From contig CAJUND010000033.1 in the NCBI GenBank assembly GCA_910587655.1, positions 1 through 30,408 of the forward strand: a stretch of DNA of 30,408 nt, given 5' to 3'. This stretch comes from an uncultured Agathobacter sp. (lineage in GTDB: Bacteria > Bacillota > Clostridia > Lachnospirales > Lachnospiraceae). Positions 8,711-15,314 of this stretch are shown one piece after another. The notes under the pieces were generated by a model that did no database searches, was not told the DNA's origin, and worked only from the letters and a program-made list of their open reading frames with translations. Numbering within the stretch: position 1 is the stretch's first letter; the number at the start of each line of letters is the position of its first letter. A program made the position numbers and the translations under genes.

Positions 8711-9975
8711 ATTACAAACGGCCGCTGGTACTGGATATCATCACTTGGTTTCATTCACTGTTTCTGTTTGCATGCATTTATCCGTTTCTGGCAAGTCTGG
8801 TTTCTTTAAAAGGAGCTGTATTCTGGAGGATGACTCTTTCAGGACTTTTACTGTTCATTCCGATTGTGGCAGGATGGTATCTGACGGATAAGCTGAAATA
8901 TATGCTGCAGTACATACTTGCAGCCATTCCTGTTGCGGTTCTGACAACCGCCCTGTCATATGTTACCGGGGGAATGCAGAAACCGGGACTGCTGTGTGCG
9001 GTCTGCACCGGACTGTTTTCGGTGTTCATTTTCGCTCTTCGCATAAAATCCAGGATTGTCTATGGAAACATGAAACGGGAATTTCTCGATGTACACGAAA
9101 ACCAGCAGTTCGACCTCCAGGAACGGGAAATGCCGGGGCTGTTAAACTGTCCGCAGGCATACCACTGGGTCTGGTTTACATTATTATATCTTTCCGGAAT
9201 GCTGCTTCATTTTACGAAGTATTTATATATCATGTTTGCGATACTTTTTGTGGATATTTTTCTGTGTCTGGGATTCCATTACATCAGTTCACTGTATGAA
9301 TTTGCAAGGTCAAACCAGAGTGTGGCAAATTTTCCGTTAAGCACAATGAAAAAGATTCACCGCATGACAGGAATCATCGGCTGTCTGCTGCTGGCACTGT
9401 TTCTGCTTCCCGCTGTTTTGTTCGGACGGGAATTTGAGCCGGATTTAACAACGAACGAACCGCTGCTGAAGTTTGAGGACGTCATGCATGAGACACAGAT
9501 GGCTTACGAACCGGAGATTACCGACACCCAGCTGATTGAGGCGATGGATATCCAGAAAACGGAAACTCCGGAATGGCTGCTGTATCTGACTAAAATTCTT
9601 GGGTATCTTGGCATGGCAGTGCTGCTCTCTGCGTTTACCGTCGGGGTTATTCGCAGAATTAAAAACCTTGGAAAGGATTTTTCCGTGGAAGAGGAAGACG
9701 AGGTCGTTTTTCTTGAGCCTGACAAAACAGATTCAATCACTGGAATTTTCCGGAAAAAAGGCCGTGATTCTTTTCTTTCCGCAAACCAGCAGATAAGAAA
9801 ACGATACAAAAAGACCATTAAAAAAGCGAGTAAAGAAAAACCCAGCCGGACAGCCACGCCTGCTGAGCTGGAAAAGAATGCAGGACTGGAAGGGGACAGC
9901 ATACAGCCGCTGCATGAGCTTTATGAAAAAGCACGGTACAGCGAAGAAGGGTGTACGGCGGAGGATTTGAAATAG
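8707..9975 (+). CDS. integral membrane protein with DUF4129-like C-terminal end, third gene of MoxR-DUF58 operon
   Basis: This is a 422-residue membrane protein. Five or six hydrophobic segments fill the first 180 residues, another lies near 225, and another near 310 (TKILGYLGMAVLLSAFTVGVI). A charged cytoplasmic tail follows. The final residues, LHELYEKARYSEE, match the short arginine-tyrosine motif seen at the end of DUF4129 proteins, which often accompany MoxR and DUF58. No transglutaminase catalytic domain is present. The GTG at 8707 is chosen because GGGAGG (8694-8699) lies 7 bases upstream and the GTGA overlap with the DUF58 stop is typical of coupled genes; an ATG 15 bp upstream overlaps this ribosome site. 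The DUF4129 assignment rests on the tail and the context. Confidence 0.82.
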   Translation: MNYKRPLVLDIITWFHSLFLFACIYPFLASLVSLKGAVFWRMTLSGLLLFIPIVAGWYLTDKLKYMLQYILAAIPVAVLTTALSYVTGGMQKPGLLCAVCTGLFSVFIFALRIKSRIVYGNMKREFLDVHENQQFDLQEREMPGLLNCPQAYHWVWFTLLYLSGMLLHFTKYLYIMFAILFVDIFLCLGFHYISSLYEFARSNQSVANFPLSTMKKIHRMTGIIGCLLLALFLLPAVLFGREFEPDLTTNEPLLKFEDVMHETQMAYEPEITDTQLIEAMDIQKTETPEWLLYLTKILGYLGMAVLLSAFTVGVIRRIKNLGKDFSVEEEDEVVFLEPDKTDSITGIFRKKGRDSFLSANQQIRKRYKKTIKKASKEKPSRTATPAELEKNAGLEGDSIQPLHELYEKARYSEEGCTAEDLK

Positions 9976-9993
9976 CTGCATGGGATCATAAAA

Positions 9994-10030
9994 GGGAGAG
10001 AACAGCCGGGGACTGTTTTCTCCCTTTTTT
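9994..10030. terminator. bidirectional rho-independent terminator
   Basis: GGGAGAGAACAG (9994-10005) pairs with CTGTTTTCTCCC (10013-10024), with one G-U pair, and is followed by TTTTTT. On the minus strand the same stem is followed by TTTTA, so it may also end transcripts of the convergent Dabb gene. Confidence 0.88.
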
Positions 10031-10066
10031 CGAAATAAATAAAATTAGTGCATACAGCAGCATCAG

Positions 10067-10375
10067 TCAGGGACTGGTGATATAATCCATGCAGGTTCTT
10101 GTCGCAGTGTACGGACGCACCTTGTTGTCAGCAACAGCCACATGCTCCGGGTGCACGGCATATCCTTTTAAAGCTTCTTCATCTGTAAATGCGGAATCCA
10201 GCATCAGGTCTGCATTGGAACTGGCAAGACCGTCTGTGTATACATGGATGTCCGTAAGTCCCGGAATTTTTCCGGCGAGTCCTTCCAGTCCTTCTTTGAT
10301 ATCCTGTTTCACAGTGCTCTTTTCAGCGTCTGTCAGCGTATCCTTTAACTGCCATAAGATTACATGTTTTACCAT
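10067..10375 (-). CDS. Dabb (stress-responsive alpha/beta-barrel) domain protein
   Basis: This is a 102-residue protein that is essentially one dimeric ferredoxin-like alpha/beta-barrel domain. The opening MVKHVILWQLKD, the central IPGLTDIHVYTDG and the later HPEHVAVADNKVRPY are typical of the Dabb family. Members are small soluble proteins; some act in stress responses or as small enzymes, but most have no known reaction. AAAGGAGG lies 7-8 bases before the minus-strand ATG. It stands alone between the MoxR operon, which it faces, and the AT-rich accessory block. Confidence 0.9.
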   Translation of the reverse strand: MVKHVILWQLKDTLTDAEKSTVKQDIKEGLEGLAGKIPGLTDIHVYTDGLASSNADLMLDSAFTDEEALKGYAVHPEHVAVADNKVRPYTATRTCMDYITSP

Positions 10376-10587
10376 GGGAATTTCCTCCTTTATTTTGGTG
10401 CTTTCATTAGTTTACCACACTTAAAGAGGGGATACCAGTTTTAAAATACCTGTAAATCAGACGTGCGGTAAATTATTTGTTTTATAGAAAAAACAAAATT
10501 ATATGTGAAAATAAATTTGAATCAGAGTATAATTATAATTTAAGAAATAATTGATGGGAAATTCAGAATTAGTGGGAGAAAAAAGTT
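10376..10587. promoter_or_regulatory. AT-rich intergenic region with tandem -10-like hexamers before the LytTR gene
   Basis: Two adjacent TATAAT hexamers lie at 10528-10533 and 10534-10539, about 50 bp before the LytTR start codon. No good -35 lies 17 bp upstream of either, so the promoter may need an activator. The gap marks the shift to strongly AT-rich sequence. Confidence 0.35.
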
Positions 10588-11319
10588 ATGTGTGAAAAAG
10601 AGCAAATTATGCACATTGGAATATGTGCTGATAAACAGTGCTATTTAGAATTTATGGAAATGCTGATTCAACAGTGCTGCAATCATTTAAAAATTATCTG
10701 TGAGATGACATTATTTGCCGCAGGAGAGGGATTGCTGGAATATAAAAAAGAACTGGATTTGCTTTTTCTGTCTACAGAGTTAGATAAAAGTAATGGAATT
10801 ACTGTAGAAGAACTGGGGAGAAAAAGAAATGTGAAAAGAATGATACTTGTTACTGACCGCAGAGAATATATGAAATCAGTTTTTGGAATGAATGTGATTG
10901 GTTTTGAGAAAAAGCAGCTGGAAGAAAAGCACATAAAAAAATGGCTTACCGTTGTGAAGAAAGAAATGGAAAGCAGCCAGATAAGTTACAGAGCCGGATA
11001 CCAGTTAGTTACAGTTCCCAAAAATGGGATTATATATGTGGAAGCGGACAGAGACTACATAAAACTTTACAAAATCGGACAATCCGCTCCTGATACTATT
11101 TTAAAATCCCTTAAAGCACTGGAAGAACAACTGGACAGCTTTTGTTTTGCCAGAGTACACAAATCTTATCTGGTTAATATGCAGTACATAACAGAGGTTA
11201 GGGGAAATGAAGTTTTTCTTTATGGACAGGAGAATGCGATACCGTTTGGCAGAAATTATAAAAAACAGTTCATGGAAAGATATTATACACCAAAATCCTG
11301 GGATGGGTATTGGCACTAA
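10588..11319 (+). CDS. LytTR-family DNA-binding regulator with degenerate receiver domain
   Basis: This is a 243-residue regulator. Residues 138-232 form a LytTR DNA-binding domain: IIYVEADRDYIKLY, then FARVHKSYLVNMQYITEV and IPFGRNYKKQF. Residues 8-120 have the length and strand pattern of a response-regulator receiver, but the phosphoacceptor Asp is replaced by Ser62 (LFLSTEL where LFLDIEM is usual), and one acidic-pocket residue is Ala14. It probably does not work by ordinary phosphorylation, and no histidine kinase gene is adjacent. GGGAG precedes the ATG; an internal ATG eight codons later is an alternative. LytTR regulators commonly control peptide and bacteriocin operons, which fits the genes downstream. 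Confidence 0.9.
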   Translation: MCEKEQIMHIGICADKQCYLEFMEMLIQQCCNHLKIICEMTLFAAGEGLLEYKKELDLLFLSTELDKSNGITVEELGRKRNVKRMILVTDRREYMKSVFGMNVIGFEKKQLEEKHIKKWLTVVKKEMESSQISYRAGYQLVTVPKNGIIYVEADRDYIKLYKIGQSAPDTILKSLKALEEQLDSFCFARVHKSYLVNMQYITEVRGNEVFLYGQENAIPFGRNYKKQFMERYYTPKSWDGYWH

Positions 11320-11373
11320 AAGTGTCAGGGATGGAACATAATGCCATTTTGCGACAAATATATGTTGCTTGTC

Positions 11374-11417
11374 GATATTTTATTGCAAATCCAAATATTT
11401 AGGGATATTATATTGCA
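11374..11417 (+). repeat. 30-bp-spaced direct repeat, candidate LytTR operator
   Basis: GATATTTTATTGCA (11374-11387) and GATATTATATTGCA (11404-11417) match at 13 of 14 positions. Their starts are 30 bp apart, about three helical turns. They overlap the -35 and -10 of the promoter at 11383-11411. Paired direct repeats are typical of LytTR dimers, but the usual half-site consensus is not obvious here. Confidence 0.45.
11383..11411 (+). promoter_or_regulatory. promoter of the exported-protein/ABC operon
   Basis: TTGCAA (11383-11388), a 17-bp spacer and TATTAT (11406-11411) match four and five of six consensus bases. It would give a leader of about 250 bases before the exported-protein gene. Confidence 0.5.
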
Positions 11418-11431
11418 GGAAAGGAAGAAAG

Positions 11432-11574
11432 CATAACTGGAAAATGCTTTTTACATAATTACAAGGTAAAGGGGATTATGCAGTTATGAAATCAGGATTC
11501 ATGATGAAGAAGCTTTTGTATATAAAAAGAAAAGCCGACAGGGAGACATTATGAATCATAACTGGTAAAAATGC
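11432..11574 (+). repeat. direct repeat pair in the leader
   Basis: CATAACTGGAAAATGC (11432-11447) recurs as CATAACTGGTAAAAATGC (11557-11574), 125 bp apart. The second copy includes the end of a tiny reading frame (MNHNW, start 11551). The role is unknown; it may be the scar of a duplication. Confidence 0.4.
11486..11554 (+). CDS. possible 22-residue basic leader peptide
   Basis: An ATG at 11486 opens a 22-codon frame encoding MKSGFMMKKLLYIKRKADRE and two more residues. The peptide is basic, with a short hydrophobic centre. AAAGGGG lies about 11 bases upstream. Its stop overlaps (ATGA) a five-codon frame, MNHNW. It could be a regulatory leader peptide, a small toxin-like or signalling peptide, or chance. 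No family is recognised, and there is no evidence beyond the ribosome site and the position in the leader. Confidence 0.25.
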   Translation: MKSGFMMKKLLYIKRKADRETL

Positions 11575-11666
11575 ATTAATAAACAAGAGGATGCAGATGA
11601 ATAACAATAAAAATACGAAAGGAAGTATGGTTCATTACTCCCGAATGATTCCATACGTGGAAAAAG

Positions 11667-12065
11667 ATGAAATTAAGAAAAACTCTGGCAATGGGACTTG
11701 CGGCAGTATGTCTGCTGGGAACGGTAAGCACAGTAAGCGCCGCAACTCAGACGGTAACTTCTCAAAAAACACAGGGAACTGTAAAGTCTGTATCTGTTAC
11801 ACCTGCAACTGGTGTTCGCATATATGGTTCAGCTTTATGTACAACTGGTAATGCGTTGGGAAATATTGCTCAGTGGAGAGCGAATATGTCAGGCGATATG
11901 GCACTTGCTTATACAATTGGAGCCAGTTCGTTTGGACATGATGGAAGTACTACGGATATTATGTCAAAAGAATATTTTGTCCGTGCCAGTGCACTTAGGT
12001 CGTTTTCAAAGGATGCATCAATGTTTACTTATTATAGCAGCGCTTCCACGAAAATATATTATTAA
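11667..12065 (+). CDS. small Sec-exported protein, candidate bacteriocin-like effector
   Basis: This is a 132-residue protein. It has a basic start (MKLRKT), a hydrophobic core at residues 7-20 and a VSA-A signal-peptidase I site near residue 25, so about 107 residues should be released. The mature part is rich in Ser, Thr, Ala, Gly and Tyr, has a single Cys (residue 58), and ends in an aromatic region, KDASMFTYYSSASTKIYY. A stop lies upstream in frame, so the ATG at 11667 is the only ATG start; the ribosome site is weak (GTGGAAAAAG). It is followed by a terminator-like hairpin and then an FtsX/LolD-type ABC transporter, and preceded by a LytTR regulator. That layout and the lysine-alanine-serine-tyrosine end recall lactococcin 972, but similarity is too slight to assign the family. 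Confidence 0.72.
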   Translation: MKLRKTLAMGLAAVCLLGTVSTVSAATQTVTSQKTQGTVKSVSVTPATGVRIYGSALCTTGNALGNIAQWRANMSGDMALAYTIGASSFGHDGSTTDIMSKEYFVRASALRSFSKDASMFTYYSSASTKIYY

Positions 12066-12075
12066 TAACCAGAGG

Positions 12076-12103
12076 AAAGCTGTGGCATTTGCTGCAGCTT
12101 TTT
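12076..12103 (+). terminator. terminator or attenuator between the exported-protein gene and ABC genes
   Basis: AAAGCTGTGGC (12076-12086) pairs with GCTGCAGCTTT (12091-12101), using two G-U pairs and a 4-base ATTT loop, and ends in TTTTT (12099-12103). It sits 11 bp after the exported-protein stop and 16 bp before the first permease start. Partial read-through would give more structural-gene than transporter transcript. Confidence 0.65.
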
Positions 12104-12118
12104 AAAGAAGGGAGATAT

Positions 12119-13390
12119 ATGAATCTGTTTTATAAATTTTTTTATGCGGGAAAGCGAATAAAAGGTAGTAAAAAAATGGGAGTATTTTCAATTGTAGTTA
12201 TGGCAGCAGGGTTAGTTATGTTATATAGTTCTGTTATTTTGTTCGAGGGGCTGTCCTATGGTGAAAAAGCAGTAAAGAATTCATTGAGTGTTCCAATGAA
12301 GTATTGTGGAATTTTACAGTTTCAGGATGATTTTGACGTGGATGGAGCAACTGGTTTCATGAGAAAGATATATGCCCTGGATGAAATTAAATCAGTTGGA
12401 AATTATGCTTGTTATGGTATCGGAGAACTTAAGGCGGAGGGAGATACAGATTATTGGAATCAGATGCTGGATATCCAGCGTTCTGGAGAGCTGGAGTTCG
12501 AAAATGAAGATGGAAGTGAATCATATGTTCAGGCGGTGTTAATGAACAGCGAACTATTTGATATGCAAAAAATTGATTTAATCATGGATAGAAAACTGCA
12601 GGAGAAATCGAAAAAATACTGTATGCTGCTGGGATATAATCTAAGGGAAATACCAGTTGGGACTACGTTTCAGGATGACTATAACAAATACGAAGTGATG
12701 GGGATCATGAAAAAGGGAACCTATATTACAGACCCTGATATTATCAGTAAAAATCTTGGTGGCTTAAACATGTCATACAAAATAAATATGGATAATCTTA
12801 TTTTGGTGTTAATACCAGAAGGAGAGCAGGCAATGGGGGTTAGGAATGCCTTCTGCGTGAATGATGGATATACATACAGGGATGCAGTTTCTGCAATAAA
12901 AGAAGCGGGAAATGAGCAGGGTATCAGAGTTAAAACCGGAACACTTCAGGCAAGACTGGATACGTTATTTTCAGAGAATAAGAGAGTGAAAAGCAGGATA
13001 GATATCATTGCGGTTATTATCTGTATAGCGGTATTTATGCTTTGCGTTACAGTTCAGCTTCTGGGTATTTATATGAAGCGGAATGAAATTGGAATCTGGC
13101 TGGCAAACGGAATGTCCAGAAAAGAAGTTTTTGAAATTATCTGGCTGGAAAACTTTATTAAGGTTGTAATTGGCGGAGGTATTGCAGTTGTTTTAGAAGG
13201 GATTCTGCTGCGGTTACTGTTTTCAAATCATAAACCTGTAGTGCGTGAGATAGTGTCCATGATGTATGGAATTCCTCTTTTGGGACTTGTAATATATGGG
13301 TTTTTACTAATATGCGTCATATCTGTAATACCCATTATGGTAATTGCCAAACGACAGACGATTGAACTTGTAAAGGGTGTCTGGAATTAA
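12119..13390 (+). CDS. FtsX-type ABC transporter permease, first subunit
   Basis: This is a 423-residue membrane protein with FtsX/MacB topology. One segment lies at about residues 21-43 (MGVFSIVVMAAGLVMLYSSVILF), then comes an extracytoplasmic domain of about 260 residues, then three C-terminal segments (IDIIAVIICIAVFMLCVTVQ, FIKVVIGGGIAVVLEGILL and LLGLVIYGFLLICVISVIPI). AAGGGAG (12108-12114) supports the ATG at 12119 over an ATG 30 bp upstream that lies in the attenuator hairpin. It should pair with the next permease and the LolD-type ATPase, either exporting or expelling a peptide from the membrane or acting as an immunity pump. Sequence here is strongly AT-rich: 17 of 60 bases in 12181-12240 are G or C by hand count. 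Confidence 0.85.
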   Translation: MNLFYKFFYAGKRIKGSKKMGVFSIVVMAAGLVMLYSSVILFEGLSYGEKAVKNSLSVPMKYCGILQFQDDFDVDGATGFMRKIYALDEIKSVGNYACYGIGELKAEGDTDYWNQMLDIQRSGELEFENEDGSESYVQAVLMNSELFDMQKIDLIMDRKLQEKSKKYCMLLGYNLREIPVGTTFQDDYNKYEVMGIMKKGTYITDPDIISKNLGGLNMSYKINMDNLILVLIPEGEQAMGVRNAFCVNDGYTYRDAVSAIKEAGNEQGIRVKTGTLQARLDTLFSENKRVKSRIDIIAVIICIAVFMLCVTVQLLGIYMKRNEIGIWLANGMSRKEVFEIIWLENFIKVVIGGGIAVVLEGILLRLLFSNHKPVVREIVSMMYGIPLLGLVIYGFLLICVISVIPIMVIAKRQTIELVKGVWN

Positions 13391-13401
13391 GGGAGGAAAA
13401 T

Positions 13402-14511
13402 ATGTTTAAAAGAATATGGAAGGTGAATCTGATTTTTACATTTCTGTTTTTGCTTTCATTTTCCCTGACATTTTGTATTGTATATTATGGAATGCTGTTA
13501 AAAAGTCAGCTGCGTATAACAAGCTATACTGCGGAGCAATCCGGATATGAATATAGGGGATATTATTCGGTTTTGTGGTCAGATGAAATTGATAACAGAC
13601 TGGATAATGATTTGCCGGAATTAAACCAGGGAATTTTGTCGTACGGAGTACTGGTTTGTGGCGAGGATATAGTCGGTGTCAAACCTGCTTATGTAATTAT
13701 GGAAATGAAAGGAAATTTAATGGAGCCACTGGAAAGAGGGGATTATTTTAATGAGCAAAAGGAGTATGACAGACCACAGTGCATTGTAGGTGATGCATGG
13801 CTGGGGGATATAAAAAAAGACGGGGAATTAGAGGTTGTCCGTATTAACGGATATGATTGCGAAGTGTCAGGGATTTTAAAACCCAATACATTTGAGGGAA
13901 GTGATGAAAGAATATTTTTATATGGTCCAAGTATGCAGGAGGAATTTCTGATGGATTTAATTAGTATGGAGGAGTCCATGTCAGTTGATTACAGAATACC
14001 AGAACATGCTGACCGCGGACAGATAAAAAAATATGTGAACTGGATTAATAGCAGAGCATTTGAAACTGCAGAAGAGGTGCCTTATATGAATGAGGTTGAC
14101 GGAGGGGTTTCCGCCGCATTTCAGGAGATAATGCCAATGTATAACAAGTTCTTCAAATTCATGCTGGCATTCTGCTTCATCAACTGCGCCTTCCTGACCT
14201 ACGTCTGGTGCACCAAAAACCTGCAGCAGAACATGGTAAAGCGTGTATTTGGTTTTGCCCTGCCCTCCATATGGCTGGACGGCTTTAAGGAAATTGCATT
14301 ATACGAGGCAGTCTCCATTCTGATAAGCAGTATCATATGCCTGTTGATAGAAACCCTCCGGGGAAATGCCATGAACTTTTTCATTACATGGAAGCACGGT
14401 GTTGGAATAATGGCGGCAGTGGTACTGGCATTCACCTTTTTATTAAGCATGGTAAACATTCTTTACCTGAGAAAACTAACGCCTGCAGATACACTGAAAG
14501 CCACAGAATAG
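13402..14511 (+). CDS. FtsX-type ABC transporter permease, second subunit
   Basis: This is a 369-residue permease with one N-terminal membrane segment (about 10-32), a large external domain and three C-terminal segments from about residue 250 on. AGGGAGGAAAAT precedes the ATG, and the gap to the upstream permease is 11 bp. Its codon use changes abruptly near 14149: Phe codons read upstream of that point are all TTT, then six in a row are TTC, and GC content rises to that of the following genes. The C-terminal third therefore seems to have a different history from the rest. It likely forms a heterodimer with the first permease. Confidence 0.85.
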   Translation: MFKRIWKVNLIFTFLFLLSFSLTFCIVYYGMLLKSQLRITSYTAEQSGYEYRGYYSVLWSDEIDNRLDNDLPELNQGILSYGVLVCGEDIVGVKPAYVIMEMKGNLMEPLERGDYFNEQKEYDRPQCIVGDAWLGDIKKDGELEVVRINGYDCEVSGILKPNTFEGSDERIFLYGPSMQEEFLMDLISMEESMSVDYRIPEHADRGQIKKYVNWINSRAFETAEEVPYMNEVDGGVSAAFQEIMPMYNKFFKFMLAFCFINCAFLTYVWCTKNLQQNMVKRVFGFALPSIWLDGFKEIALYEAVSILISSIICLLIETLRGNAMNFFITWKHGVGIMAAVVLAFTFLLSMVNILYLRKLTPADTLKATE

Positions 14512-14540
14512 ACTGATATTCAGGAAGAGGAGAAAACCGC

Positions 14541-15200
14541 ATGATTAAACTGGAAAATGTAGAAAAAGAATACAGGGGAAAAGAAATCGCAACCAAAGCA
14601 TTAAACGGCGTTTCCCTGGAAATAAGAGACGGGGAGCTGGTGTCAGTTGTCGGACCGTCCGGTTCAGGAAAAACCACACTGCTGAATATCATCGGCTGTA
14701 TGGATACTGTAACATCAGGAAAATATCTCTGCGGCAGTACGGAGGTATCCGCACTGAAAAACAGTGAAGCGGAGAAATTCCGGAAGGAGAATATCAGCTT
14801 CGTGTTCCAGCAGTTTGCCCTGCTGAATGATTACACCGTGTATGAAAATGTAGAGCTTCCGCTGCGTGTAAAAAATATTTCCAGAAAAGCAAGGAAGAAA
14901 ACAGTACGGGAAGTTCTTGAAAAATTTAAAATTGCCGACCTGGAGAAAAAATATCCTGCGCAGATATCTGGCGGACAGCAGCAGAGATGCGCCATTGCAA
15001 GGGCAGTAGTGTCAGGGGGAAAGATAATTCTTGCCGATGAGCCGACCGGGGCGCTTGACGGAGCAACGGGACAGGAAATTCTTGAAATTCTGAAAGAACT
15101 GAATAAAGAAGGAAAAACAGTAATCATCGTTACGCATGACATGAAGATCGCGGAACAGACGGAACGGATCATTTGCATTGAAGATGGAAAAATAGCATAA
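14541..15200 (+). CDS. LolD/MacB-type ABC transporter ATP-binding protein
   Basis: This is a 219-residue ATPase. The Walker A motif is GPSGSGKT at 38-45, the ABC signature is ISGGQQQR at 142-149, and the Walker B motif is IILADEPTGALD at 162-173. The FVFQQFALLNDYTVYENV segment and the compact length are typical of the LolD/MacB group that works with FtsX-type permeases. The same group includes the export ATPases annotated with lactococcin 972 loci. AGGAAGAGGAG lies upstream of the ATG. The base composition is host-like (30 of 60 bases in 14641-14700 are G or C), unlike the upstream AT-rich genes. Confidence 0.93.
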   Translation: MIKLENVEKEYRGKEIATKALNGVSLEIRDGELVSVVGPSGSGKTTLLNIIGCMDTVTSGKYLCGSTEVSALKNSEAEKFRKENISFVFQQFALLNDYTVYENVELPLRVKNISRKARKKTVREVLEKFKIADLEKKYPAQISGGQQQRCAIARAVVSGGKIILADEPTGALDGATGQEILEILKELNKEGKTVIIVTHDMKIAEQTERIICIEDGKIA

Positions 15201-15221
15201 TACAAACCAATAAAAGAAAAA

Positions 15222-15250
15222 TTGTACACCCGGATAAAAAATGTTATAAT
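15222..15250 (+). promoter_or_regulatory. probable promoter of the sensory GGDEF gene
   Basis: TTGTAC (15222-15227), a 17-bp spacer and a perfect TATAAT (15245-15250) lie about 60 bp before the GGDEF gene. The -35 is weak (only TTG matches). Confidence 0.5.
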
Positions 15251-15314
15251 AAAATTTCAAACAAAGCCATAGCAGCTTTTCAGAAATGAAAAAACACATC
15301 AGGGAGTGATGAAA

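Larger units (their letters stand above)
11320..11666 (+). promoter_or_regulatory. long leader region of the exported-protein gene
   Basis: These 347 bp have no large gene. They hold an inverted repeat CGACAA/TTGTCG (11352-11357 and 11369-11374), a promoter at 11383-11411 overlapped by a 30-bp-spaced direct repeat, a second direct repeat pair, and a possible 22-codon reading frame. These parts are listed separately. Confidence 0.55.

Noticed and set aside
11591..11851. An 86-residue frame starting with MQMNNNKNTKG after a fair ribosome site, overlapping the exported-protein gene
   Set aside because: Its second half is the out-of-frame reading of the signal peptide and Ser/Thr-rich region, with implausible Cys/Trp-rich composition. 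The other frame has a clear signal peptide. Only its first codons could matter, as leader translation.
11667..12065. The exported protein as a lipoprotein
   Set aside because: The Cys in the signal peptide (LAAVC) lacks the small residue at -1 needed for a lipobox, and a good VSA signal-peptidase I site follows.
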